From positions 1 through 64,000 of the forward strand of contig JARYMF010000006.1 in assembly GCA_029907255.1 (NCBI GenBank): a stretch of 64,000 nucleotides of DNA, written 5' to 3'. The notes beneath the pieces were generated by a model. That model was not told the DNA's origin, ran no database searches, and saw nothing but the letters and a program-made list of their open reading frames with translations. The position numbers were made by a program, and so were the translations under genes. Position 1 is the first letter of the stretch, and each line of letters starts with the position of its first letter. This stretch comes from Armatimonadota bacterium. GTDB taxonomy: Bacteria > Armatimonadota > UBA5829 > DTJY01. This document shows positions 50,048-57,339 of the stretch, one piece after another.

Positions 50048-50536
50048 TTAGCGCTTCTTGCGATATATCTGATGTGAGACTTTGAAATATATCTGTTGGA
50101 CGTCTTCGACTGGAATCCCTTTTTCCTCTGCAACGGATTGGAATGCCTTTGCCTCAGGGATTATTACATCCAAAGACATATCTTCCGGCTGGGGTGAATA
50201 CTCGTTTTGCAGTTTGCGCATTTTGCGGACGACAGCAGAAAATACTTCGCGCTCAAAGGGGAGTATTTCTGGCGTGCGGTAGTTCCCTCGAGAATCCATC
50301 GATGTGTCGTACTCGCCAACAAATTCATGCGCGCCTCTCATTCTATCATATAAACCCGAAGATACTACCCCTACCGCCATTCCACCTACTATCGCAACAA
50401 ACAGAAAAGTTATAACAAGCTTACTTCGCAAGCTGCGGGGCGATGACCAAAGAAAGAAAAAGCCTAAAGGGAATATGACTAATGCAGGTATAATAACCCA
50501 TAATCGATGCCACGGCTTTATTCTCGATTTTCTCAT
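50048..50536 (-). CDS. Two-helix membrane protein of unknown function
   Basis: The 162-residue protein has two membrane helices (about residues 12-29 and 38-60) and an external tail of about 100 residues. The tail contains FEREVFSAVVRKMRKLQNEYSPQPEDMSLDVIIPEAKAFQSVAEEKGIPVEDVQQIYFKVSHQIY. The tail looks helical and resembles a small partner-binding domain, but no family is recognised. It has its own promoter (50581-50610). The 190 nt between it and the giant gene terminator hold nothing recognisable. Confidence 0.6.
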   Translation of the reverse strand: MRKSRIKPWHRLWVIIPALVIFPLGFFFLWSSPRSLRSKLVITFLFVAIVGGMAVGVVSSGLYDRMRGAHEFVGEYDTSMDSRGNYRTPEILPFEREVFSAVVRKMRKLQNEYSPQPEDMSLDVIIPEAKAFQSVAEEKGIPVEDVQQIYFKVSHQIYRKKR

Positions 50537-50580
50537 ATTTGTTTCCTGTTTCGAAGCATCAGATGCAGCAAAGCGCAGTA

Positions 50581-50610
50581 ATTATATCATATATATCGGA
50601 CATTTAGCAA
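50581..50610 (-). promoter_or_regulatory. Promoter of the two-helix membrane protein
   Basis: On the minus strand TTGCTA (complement of 50605-50610) and TATAAT (complement of 50581-50586) are 18 nt apart, about 45-75 nt before the ATG at 50536. Confidence 0.6.
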
Positions 50611-50748
50611 CTCAACACAAGACTCAACAATACACTCCACCAAAAACTTCTCAAATAAAAGTCACAACCTTGTGAAGAAATGTCTCTGTTTTCCAATAAT
50701 CGAAAACGAGGGGCAATGCACCCAAGTTTCATACTAACCAATCGGTAT

Positions 50749-50806
50749 CGCCGGCAGTCGCCATAAAAAATCCTAGCGCCGCTTGGCAAATGTGGGGCTG
50801 TCGGCG
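50749..50806 (+). promoter_or_regulatory. Structured leader of the response regulator-glgA unit
   Basis: CGCCGGCAG (50749-50757) pairs with CTGTCGGCG (50798-50806), 9 bp with one G-U. Inside, GCCA and TGGC can pair. It ends about 40 nt before the TTG start at 50848. The rest of the 312-nt spacer has a GCATC/GATGC hairpin near 50560 and no gene. Confidence 0.4.
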
Positions 50807-50847
50807 AATTCAAAAACTCGCTGCGAATTACAAAAGAGGTAAACAGA

Positions 50848-51225
50848 TTGAGCAAAAGGGTGCTTGTTGTAAATGATTCTTTCGCCGACCGAATGATTTT
50901 AAGGGACCTTCTTGCGTCCCTCGGCTACTCAGTTGTCGGTGAGGCGAAGGATGGGCAGGAATCGCTCGATAAGTACAAAGAACTCCAGCCCGATTTGGTC
51001 ATTGTTGATGTAGCCATGCGCGACATGGATGGCCCCAGCACTGTGAGAGAGCTTACACGCATTGACCCAAACGCAGTAATTCTAATGTGCGCAAGCCAGG
51101 GACAGCGAGTACTGGCAATGGAGTCATTGCAGGCAGGCGCAAAGGATTTTATTACAAAGCCTATAAACCCAAGGCGCCTCTTGAAAATCCTAACGGAACT
51201 CCTTAAGGAGCGCATGGCAGCATAA
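50848..51225 (+). CDS. Single-domain response regulator (CheY-like)
   Basis: The 125-residue protein is a bare receiver domain. It shows the acidic pair in VLVVNDSFADRMIL (one position is Asn-Asp, not the usual Asp-Asp), the phospho-acceptor Asp54 in LVIVDVAMRDMDG, Ser/Thr switch in ILMCASQGQ and Lys in DFITKPI. It has no output domain. The TTG start has AGAGGT upstream. It lies 25 nt before glgA, so the two are probably co-transcribed, suggesting that a two-component signal touches glycogen metabolism. No cognate kinase is nearby. Confidence 0.9.
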   Translation: MSKRVLVVNDSFADRMILRDLLASLGYSVVGEAKDGQESLDKYKELQPDLVIVDVAMRDMDGPSTVRELTRIDPNAVILMCASQGQRVLAMESLQAGAKDFITKPINPRRLLKILTELLKERMAA

Positions 51226-51250
51226 ATCCCTAAAAAGTCAGGAGCAGAAA

Positions 51251-52753
51251 ATGTCCAAGATGCTAAAGGTTCTATTTGTTTCCGCAGAGGTATCACCATT
51301 TGCAAAAGTAGGCGGTCTTGCAGATGTGGCAGGGTCGCTTCCAAAAGCACTCAAGGCAATGGGGCATGACGTGCGAATTGCCATGCCAGGCTACAAGATG
51401 GTGAAAGATAACCCAGCATATAATATCTCTGAGCGCTTAAAGAACCTAAATGTAACACTTGGCTGGCGAAATGTGGGCACTTCCATAAAAGAAACAACTC
51501 TGGGAGACGCCATTCCAGTGTACCTTATTTGCGCTCCATACTTTGAGCAGTGTGTAGATTCAAAAAGCATTTATATTCCTGGCAGCGAGCCTTACGCTTT
51601 CTTTGCCAAGGCAGTGCTGGACACAATTTGTGCAATGAAACCCACATGGAAGCCCGACATAATCCACTGCAACGACTGGCACACTGGACTGCTTCCGGTA
51701 TATCGGAGCGTCTACTACGACAATGACCACGTGCTGGGGAAAGCGGCGTCGGTTTTTACCATTCACAACTTAGCCTACCAAGGTGAGTTCGATGCCTCAA
51801 TCCTGCCGGACTATGGCCTTCCGGAATCGCTCTATACAATGGACAAACTCGAGTGCTATGGAAAGGTCAACTTCCTAAAAGCTGGCATAGTCTTCTCGGA
51901 CCTTGTGACCACCGTAAGTCCAACATATTCCTGCGAAATCCAGACCTCCGAATATGGGTGCCGGCTGGAAGGACTACTCTTTTATATGAACAGTTTGGGA
52001 CGCCTTCGCGGTATACTTAACGGCATTGATTATGAAGAATTCGACCCCGCCACAGACAAACGAATACGCTTCAACTATAGCGCAAGCAATCCCGAAGGTA
52101 AGGCAAAAAACAAGGCAGAGCTCCAATCAGAACTAGGCCTACCGATGGATCCAAACATCCCATTAATTGGATTGGTATCAAGACTCGCTGACCAGAAGGG
52201 CCTTGACCTCATCAGGGGAGCAGCGTCAAGGATTATGAAGCTTGGTGTGCAGTTGGTTGTTCTAGGCACGGGTGACCGCAAATACGAGAAATTCCTAACT
52301 CAATTGGAAGAAAAATACCCATCACAAGTCAAGGCAAATATTGGCTTTGATGTTAAGCTTGCACAAAGAATCTACGCTGGTTGTGATATGTTCCTTATGC
52401 CATCGAGGTTCGAGCCCTGTGGGCTTGGACAGCTAATCAGCTTGAGGTATGGAACAATTCCAATCGTCCGCAGTACAGGTGGCTTAGCAGACACAATAAT
52501 CGGCTACGAACCATCAAATCCTAATTCGAATGGGTTCTGCTTTTGCGAATATAGCCCTACAGCACTACTCAAAGCAGTAAAGCAAGCAGTGGAAGTATAC
52601 AAAGACAAGGCTGAATGGGACAAACTAGTTCGGAGAGCGCTTTCTAGTGACTACTCATGGAACACATCAGCACAAAAATACGTAAAACTCTATTGGGAAG
52701 CAGTTTCTTTGCGAAGACGAAATTGCATGGGTGAAGTACGTTCAGCGGCATGA
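51251..52753 (+). CDS. glgA: Glycogen synthase, ADP-glucose type (GT5)
   Basis: The 500-residue enzyme begins KVLFVSAEVSPFAKVGGLADVAGSLPKAL with the K-x-G-G-L ADP-glucose motif. It contains DIIHCNDWHTGLLPVY, FTIHNLAYQGEF, NGIDYEEFDP and the C-terminal site FLMPSRFEPCGLGQLISLRYGTIPIVRSTGGLADTI. It extends alpha-1,4-glucan using ADP-glucose. Length and motifs are those of bacterial GlgA. CAGGAG precedes the ATG. A strong terminator follows. Confidence 0.97.
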   Translation: MSKMLKVLFVSAEVSPFAKVGGLADVAGSLPKALKAMGHDVRIAMPGYKMVKDNPAYNISERLKNLNVTLGWRNVGTSIKETTLGDAIPVYLICAPYFEQCVDSKSIYIPGSEPYAFFAKAVLDTICAMKPTWKPDIIHCNDWHTGLLPVYRSVYYDNDHVLGKAASVFTIHNLAYQGEFDASILPDYGLPESLYTMDKLECYGKVNFLKAGIVFSDLVTTVSPTYSCEIQTSEYGCRLEGLLFYMNSLGRLRGILNGIDYEEFDPATDKRIRFNYSASNPEGKAKNKAELQSELGLPMDPNIPLIGLVSRLADQKGLDLIRGAASRIMKLGVQLVVLGTGDRKYEKFLTQLEEKYPSQVKANIGFDVKLAQRIYAGCDMFLMPSRFEPCGLGQLISLRYGTIPIVRSTGGLADTIIGYEPSNPNSNGFCFCEYSPTALLKAVKQAVEVYKDKAEWDKLVRRALSSDYSWNTSAQKYVKLYWEAVSLRRRNCMGEVRSAA

Positions 52754-52783
52754 TTAGCATTGGTACATAATCTCGACGGCCAC

Positions 52784-52822
52784 CCGGGTCGGTAGACTTT
52801 GGTCTCCGGCCCGGCTTTTTTT
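52784..52822 (+). terminator. Intrinsic terminator after glgA
   Basis: CCGGGTCGG (52784-52792) pairs with CCGGCCCGG (52806-52814), 9 bp with one G-U, followed by CTTTTTTT. Confidence 0.92.
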
Positions 52823-52904
52823 CTATTTAGAAAAACGTCTTTAATTTTTTGCCTTGGCAAACGAAATATGCAATTTCTTTACAGATTATGGAAAAGTTTA
52901 ATTG

Positions 52905-52932
52905 TTGACATAGAATATGATTGTGGTATACA
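52905..52932 (+). promoter_or_regulatory. Promoter of the FliA/WhiG-type sigma gene
   Basis: TTGACA (52905-52910) and TATACA (52927-52932) are 16 nt apart. The leader to ATG 53076 is about 135 nt. Confidence 0.7.
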
Positions 52933-53066
52933 ATTTTGCACAGTGGGTAGCCGGCAGATGGGGTTACGCACGACGAGCAAGCAATTTTGCAATCTGTGGG
53001 GTTACATTTACTCGAAGAAATGTCAACAATTTTATTTACATAGTTCCTCCGTAGAGGAACCCACTG
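52931..53066 (+). promoter_or_regulatory. Structured, internally repeated leader of the FliA/WhiG-type sigma gene
   Basis: CAATTTTGCA and TGGGGTTAC each occur twice in the same order (52931-52967 and 52982-53005). Hairpins are ACATTT/AAATGT (53004-53009 with 53018-53023) and GTTCCTC/GAGGAAC (53043-53049 with 53054-53060). CAGTGGGT (52941-52948) matches ACCCACTG (53059-53066) over 8 bp, closing the whole leader. The only ribosome-binding-site-like sequence (AGAGGA) is inside the second hairpin. Confidence 0.5.
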
Positions 53067-53075
53067 CCTATTCTC

Positions 53076-53870
53076 ATGCGTAATAAAGATAGCAAAACAA
53101 CTACGGTCCCGGATATCAAGGAGCTCTGGAGGAAGTATAAGCAAGGCGGGGACCAAAACGCACGAGACGCGCTAATCAATCAGTATTCCTACCTCGTCAA
53201 GATTACGGCGGGGAGAGTGGTAACTAGCTTACCTCCCAACGTCGAACGAGACGATTTGGTTAGCGCGGGGGTCGTCGGCCTCATCAAAGCCGTTGACCAA
53301 TATGACCTTGACAGAAAAGTTAAGTTCGAAACGTACGCTATCGCTTTAATCCGAGGCGCCATACTCGAAATGCTCCGCGAGGAAGATTGGGTGCCGCGGT
53401 CGGTAAGAGAGCGAGTTAAGAATCTAGAGCGAACGTATCTACAGCTTGAAATGAAGCTGGGAAGGCCGGCCACCGAAGAAGAAGTTGCAAACGCTCTTGG
53501 AATCGAACTGGATGACCTACATTCACTATTAGGCGATAGTGGTCGGGCCACACTCCTTTCGCTAGATGATGTAATCGTAAGCACAGATGGCAATGAACGA
53601 ATCCATTTGTCTGATGTGATAAACGACCAGGCTGCAGCGCCATTAGCGGAAGTCGAACTAAAGGAGATGCAGAGGTCTTTGGCAGCTGCAATAGACAGAC
53701 TTCCAGAGCGCGAAAGGCTGGTCATTGCCCTATACTATTATGAAGGGCTTACATTCAAAGAAATTGGTAAGGTTCTATCGGTATCAGAATCCAGGGTGTA
53801 TCAACTTCACACTCAGGCGGTGCTGAGACTCCGTGGTTACCTTGCCAGAGACGTTGCTCTTTTCCATTAA
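53076..53870 (+). CDS. RNA polymerase sigma factor, FliA/WhiG family
   Basis: The 264-residue factor reads LWRKYKQGGDQNARDALINQYSYLVKITAGRV and NVERDDLVSAGVVGLIKAVDQYDLDRKVKFETYAIALIRGAILEMLREEDWVPRSVRERVKNLE (regions 2 and 3), then LGRPATEEEVANALGI. Region 4 ends LPERERLVIALYYYEGLTFKEIGKVLSVSESRVYQLHTQAVLRLR. FliA/SigD controls motility genes and WhiG controls spore development; which applies is unknown here, as no flagellar gene is in the window. The ATG has no ribosome-binding site at normal distance. Confidence 0.93.
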   Translation: MRNKDSKTTTVPDIKELWRKYKQGGDQNARDALINQYSYLVKITAGRVVTSLPPNVERDDLVSAGVVGLIKAVDQYDLDRKVKFETYAIALIRGAILEMLREEDWVPRSVRERVKNLERTYLQLEMKLGRPATEEEVANALGIELDDLHSLLGDSGRATLLSLDDVIVSTDGNERIHLSDVINDQAAAPLAEVELKEMQRSLAAAIDRLPERERLVIALYYYEGLTFKEIGKVLSVSESRVYQLHTQAVLRLRGYLARDVALFH

Positions 53871-53936
53871 ACAAAAAAAATTGCCGCAAAAATTGAGAAT
53901 AGCGGCCAAAAACCGAGAGGAGAGAAAAATAAGGGT

Positions 53937-54920
53937 ATGAATCATGCGCAAAAGAAAGCATTAATTCTGGCGATTGTGGGCCTGATATTCGCAGGTATAA
54001 TAAGCGGATGCGGTCGCGCAGCGGTCGCCAAAGTCAATGGCCACAAAATCACCAGGCAAGATTATTACAACAGGTTGGAGCGAACACTGATTGACACCCC
54101 GAACGGGCAGCAAGAAGTGGGTCTTTTAGTGCTACGCGATCTTATCAACGAACAACTGCTACTTGGGCTCGCTGAAAAAGAACACGTACCTCCCACCGAC
54201 AAACAGGTTGAAGAACGCTACAATCATGCAAAAAAACAGCCATTCTTTATGAATAGGCTACGAGCGGCTGGCGTTACCCAAGAGCAAGCGAGGGACCTTC
54301 TTAGAGTTCAACAAGCACATTTCAACCTCGTGACTCGCGGAGTCAAAGTTACCGATAAGGAAGTTCGCGAATACTACGAAAAGCATAAAGACACCATATA
54401 TACCCAACCTGAATATGCATTGGTTGCCGCCATATTTACAGATGACAAGAAGACCGCCGATGAAGCCTATGCACTTCTTCAAAAGGGAGTAGACTTTGGG
54501 ACGGTTGCGCTGCAAAAGTCTACTGACCGCGTATCTGCCGCAGTTGGCGGGCGGCTAAGAAAAGCAATTGTCCGCGGTGACCCTGAGCTTCCTAAGGAAG
54601 TACAAGACGCCGTCCTCAGCAAAAAGAAAGGCGAATATACAAAGCCAATATTTGGCGGCAATGGATACGTGATATTCAAGGTACTTGAAAAGAAGCCAAA
54701 GCAGGTCCAGCCGTTCGAACAAGTAAAATACGGTATTTGGAACCAGCTGATGATAGAGCGAGGCTCAAAGAAGAACGACCTTGAAGCAATGCTCAATAAG
54801 TTCCGCGAGGAATCGGATATCAAGATTAACATCGAACGATATAGGCGGTTCTTACAGCCACCGAAGGCTCAGCCTATTCCAGGACAGCAGACACCAAACC
54901 CTGCGGCTCAGAAGAAGTAG
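53937..54920 (+). CDS. SurA/PrsA-like peptidyl-prolyl isomerase lipoprotein
   Basis: The 327-residue product has a signal peptide with lipobox GIISGC, so it is a lipoprotein. A SurA N-type helical region follows (VAKVNGHKITRQDYYNRLER, LLVLRDLINEQLLLGLAEKEHV, then KQVEERYNHAKKQPFFMNRLRAAGVT). A parvulin (PpiC) domain reads EYALVAAIFTDDKKTADEAYALLQKGVDFGTVALQKSTD, then VGGRLRKAIVRGDPELPKEVQDAVLSKKKGEYTKPIFGGNGYVIFKVLEKKP. Such proteins fold exported proteins. The last Pro/Gln-rich residues are a tail. Its stop overlaps the next start by 1 nt, and the spacer to the sigma gene is 66 nt. Confidence 0.88.
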   Translation: MNHAQKKALILAIVGLIFAGIISGCGRAAVAKVNGHKITRQDYYNRLERTLIDTPNGQQEVGLLVLRDLINEQLLLGLAEKEHVPPTDKQVEERYNHAKKQPFFMNRLRAAGVTQEQARDLLRVQQAHFNLVTRGVKVTDKEVREYYEKHKDTIYTQPEYALVAAIFTDDKKTADEAYALLQKGVDFGTVALQKSTDRVSAAVGGRLRKAIVRGDPELPKEVQDAVLSKKKGEYTKPIFGGNGYVIFKVLEKKPKQVQPFEQVKYGIWNQLMIERGSKKNDLEAMLNKFREESDIKINIERYRRFLQPPKAQPIPGQQTPNPAAQKK

Positions 54921-55600
54921 TGATTACTGTAGTTGGCCTTGGGCCATCCGACTATAAACAAATCTCGGTGGGTGCGCGGAAAGCTCTCCGGTCTGCACCC
55001 ACTGTTTTTGTGCGCACATCCAGGCATCCTGCCATAGATGGTCTAGCAAAGGATGGCATTAAATTCATTTCCTTCGATAATATTTATGAATCAGCGAAAA
55101 GCTTTGATGAAGTGTATTCGCGCATTGCCAAACTAGTACTCGAAGAGGCTAATCGTTCGGCTGAAGTAGTATACGCAGTGCCGGGTCACCCACTAATCGG
55201 TGAAGAATCAGTGCGAATCCTCCTGCGCGAGGCTTCCAATAAAAGAATACCTATAAGGATAGTTGGCTCAGAAAGTTTTATCGAAGCATCTTTAGAGGCA
55301 CTTGGGATTGTTCTTGGCGAGGGTCTAAAAATCCTCGATGCCTTAGCTATTGGCAAGGTTAGGCCTGACCTTGACACGGGTAATCTAATTTACCAAGTTT
55401 ACGACAAGCTAATTGCATCCGAGGTAAAGCTCGCTCTTATGGAAGTGTATCCAGACGACTATCAGATTAACATCATCTCCGCCGCTGGAACGCCAGAACA
55501 AAAGGTGCGCGAAATCCCACTTTTTGAGCTTGACAGATATGAATTCGATCACCTGACAACAGTATATATTCCGCCAATGGGAGACCAAAGTGAACGATAA
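54920..55600 (+). CDS. Tetrapyrrole-methylase-fold protein (YabN N-terminal half)
   Basis: The 226-residue protein has the SAM-dependent methylase fold: ITVVGLGPSDYKQISVGARKAL, then VVYAVPGHPLIGEESVRILLREA, IVGSESFIEASLEALGI and a conserved DALAIGKVRPDLDTGNLIYQVYDK. In Bacillus YabN this domain is fused in front of MazG. Here it is a separate gene whose end overlaps mazG by 11 nt. The GTG start overlaps the stop of the isomerase gene. Its methyl acceptor is unknown. Confidence 0.9.
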   Translation: MITVVGLGPSDYKQISVGARKALRSAPTVFVRTSRHPAIDGLAKDGIKFISFDNIYESAKSFDEVYSRIAKLVLEEANRSAEVVYAVPGHPLIGEESVRILLREASNKRIPIRIVGSESFIEASLEALGIVLGEGLKILDALAIGKVRPDLDTGNLIYQVYDKLIASEVKLALMEVYPDDYQINIISAAGTPEQKVREIPLFELDRYEFDHLTTVYIPPMGDQSER

Positions 55601-56381
55601 TGTAGGAACATCCTTCGAGAAACTCGTCAGCATAATGGCAAAACTTAGAGCGCCGGATGGTTGCCCATGGGATCGGGAGCAAACTCATCAGACGCTGAAA
55701 AAATACCTACTCGAAGAAACATACGAGGTGCTAGAAGCAATTGATGCTGGCAACATGGCTGAATTAAAAACTGAACTAGGCGACCTAATGCTTCAGATTC
55801 TTTTTCACGCCCAGATTGCCGCCGAAAAGGGGGTATTCAACATCAAGGATGTGCTCGAGGCAATCTCCGAAAAGCTTATTCGTCGCCATCCACACGTTTT
55901 TGGCGATGCAAAAGTTGCCTGCGCGGAAGAGGTTCTCCATCGGTGGGAGGAAATCAAAGCCTGCGAGCCTGGGTATGAAAAAAGGAAATCAATTCTAGAC
56001 GGTGTGCCTAAAACGCTTCCAGCCCTCGCACGCGCTATGGAAATCTCAAAACGTGCCGCCGGCGCAGGGTTCGAGTGGCCTGATATGCATGCCGTCCTTG
56101 AAAAAGTTCGTGAGGAAATTTCCGAGTTAGAAAACGAGATACAAATCGGGAATAAAGAAAGAATCGCCGACGAAATTGGCGACCTCCTCTTTACTGTAGT
56201 AAACGTCGCTAGGTGGGCAAAAGTCGATCCTGAAGATGCGTTGAGGCGAATGATTGACCGCTTCATCGAGCGATTCAAACAAATCGAAGAAGTCGCACAA
56301 TCAAGTGGCAGACAACTAAGTCAAATGAGTATTGAAGAAATGGATGCCATTTGGGACAGAGCAAAAACGCAACCTAATTAG
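55590..56381 (+). CDS. mazG: Nucleoside triphosphate pyrophosphohydrolase MazG
   Basis: The 263-residue protein has two MazG modules. The first is LRAPDGCPWDREQTHQTLKKYLLEETYEVLEAID with ELGDLMLQILFHAQIA, carrying the E-x2-E and E-x2-D metal ligands. The second is VLEKVREEISELENEI and IADEIGDLLFTVVNVARWAKVDPEDALRRMIDRFIERF. It hydrolyses NTPs to NMPs and pyrophosphate, cleaning nucleotide pools. The GTG start has GGGAGA upstream and overlaps the methylase gene by 11 nt, so the pair is coupled. Confidence 0.96.
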   Translation: MNDNVGTSFEKLVSIMAKLRAPDGCPWDREQTHQTLKKYLLEETYEVLEAIDAGNMAELKTELGDLMLQILFHAQIAAEKGVFNIKDVLEAISEKLIRRHPHVFGDAKVACAEEVLHRWEEIKACEPGYEKRKSILDGVPKTLPALARAMEISKRAAGAGFEWPDMHAVLEKVREEISELENEIQIGNKERIADEIGDLLFTVVNVARWAKVDPEDALRRMIDRFIERFKQIEEVAQSSGRQLSQMSIEEMDAIWDRAKTQPN

Positions 56382-56393
56382 GGGGTGCCTGTA

Positions 56394-57233
56394 ATGTCAT
56401 CAAAATTTGTACCTTGGGTCGCCATCCTTCTATGGGTGTCTACGGCTGTGTTCGCCCAATCGAGGGAATTCTTCTCAGCAAGCGAGATTTCCGACATCAA
56501 AGCAACCGTGTTGAGCATTCGCCGAATGGAGTTTCCGCGTGCAAAGCTCGAACTTCGGGTTAATTCAAGCTCAAACCACAAAGTACTCAACCCATCGTAT
56601 GGAGCACGGATTATTACAGCAGAAAACTACCTCTGGAAAAGTGGCGGTCAGATTGATTACAAGGATAGTCGAAATATAGACTCTTTGGCAGCTTACTACC
56701 TGTTGCCCGGAGATGAGATACGTGCTAAACTAATGTCCGGTGTCATTCAGGGGTGCGAATGGCTAATTTATGGGATAAGCCGTAGCATGGAATACATACC
56801 AGCTCCCATCCCAAATCCGACGCCAAGTACACCGCCAAAAAGTACAAGCATGCATGGCAATATAATGTTAACCTTAGAGGCTGATAAGGAAACCTACCAG
56901 AAAGGTCAACCGGTAACGCTCACCTTCACAATCACAAACGTAGGTACCGCACCGGTGACATATAACTTCTCTTCAAGCCAAATGTATGACTTCGTCATCA
57001 CTCAAGGCGGACGCGAAGTCTGGCGTTGGTCAAAAGGCAAAGCCTTCACTCAAGCGTTTGTATCGCTGACCCTGCAAGCTGGAGAATCGAAGAGCTTTCG
57101 AGAAACCTGGCGGCAAACAGGAAGCCAAGGAACCCAGCTGACGGCGGGTGAGTATTCGGTCACTGCAGTACTTACATTAGCCGACCGAAATGCAAGGCCA
57201 AGCGCAGGACCGATTAAAATTACCATACAATAA
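56394..57233 (+). CDS. Secreted BsuPI-domain protein
   Basis: The 279-residue product has a signal peptide (ending VFAQS). An N-terminal domain of unknown type (residues 25-135) precedes a Pro/Ser linker. A BsuPI domain follows (about residues 160-279): IMLTLEADKETYQKGQPVTLTFTITNVGTAPVTYNFSSSQMYDFVI, EVWRWSKGKAFTQAF and LTAGEYSVTAVLTL. BsuPI was named for a Bacillus intracellular proteinase inhibitor; in exported proteins its role is unclear. ATG 56394 has GGGGGTG 6 nt upstream. An earlier GTG at 56385 lies in that site. Confidence 0.8.
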   Translation: MSSKFVPWVAILLWVSTAVFAQSREFFSASEISDIKATVLSIRRMEFPRAKLELRVNSSSNHKVLNPSYGARIITAENYLWKSGGQIDYKDSRNIDSLAAYYLLPGDEIRAKLMSGVIQGCEWLIYGISRSMEYIPAPIPNPTPSTPPKSTSMHGNIMLTLEADKETYQKGQPVTLTFTITNVGTAPVTYNFSSSQMYDFVITQGGREVWRWSKGKAFTQAFVSLTLQAGESKSFRETWRQTGSQGTQLTAGEYSVTAVLTLADRNARPSAGPIKITIQ

Positions 57234-57339
57234 GCTGGCGGCAGAAATATCGACTGCCGAACGGATAACATAAATGCCAGCATGCATCAGCTAATGATGC
57301 GCATATCCAATTTTAAATAAAAACTAAGGAGGATGACTC

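Noticed and set aside
53076-53870. Flagellar role for the FliA/WhiG-type factor
   Set aside because: No flagellar or chemotaxis gene is in the window, so the regulon cannot be assigned.
55580-55605. Programmed frameshift joining the YabN halves
   Set aside because: No slippery sequence is visible, and mazG has its own GTG start with a GGGAGA upstream.
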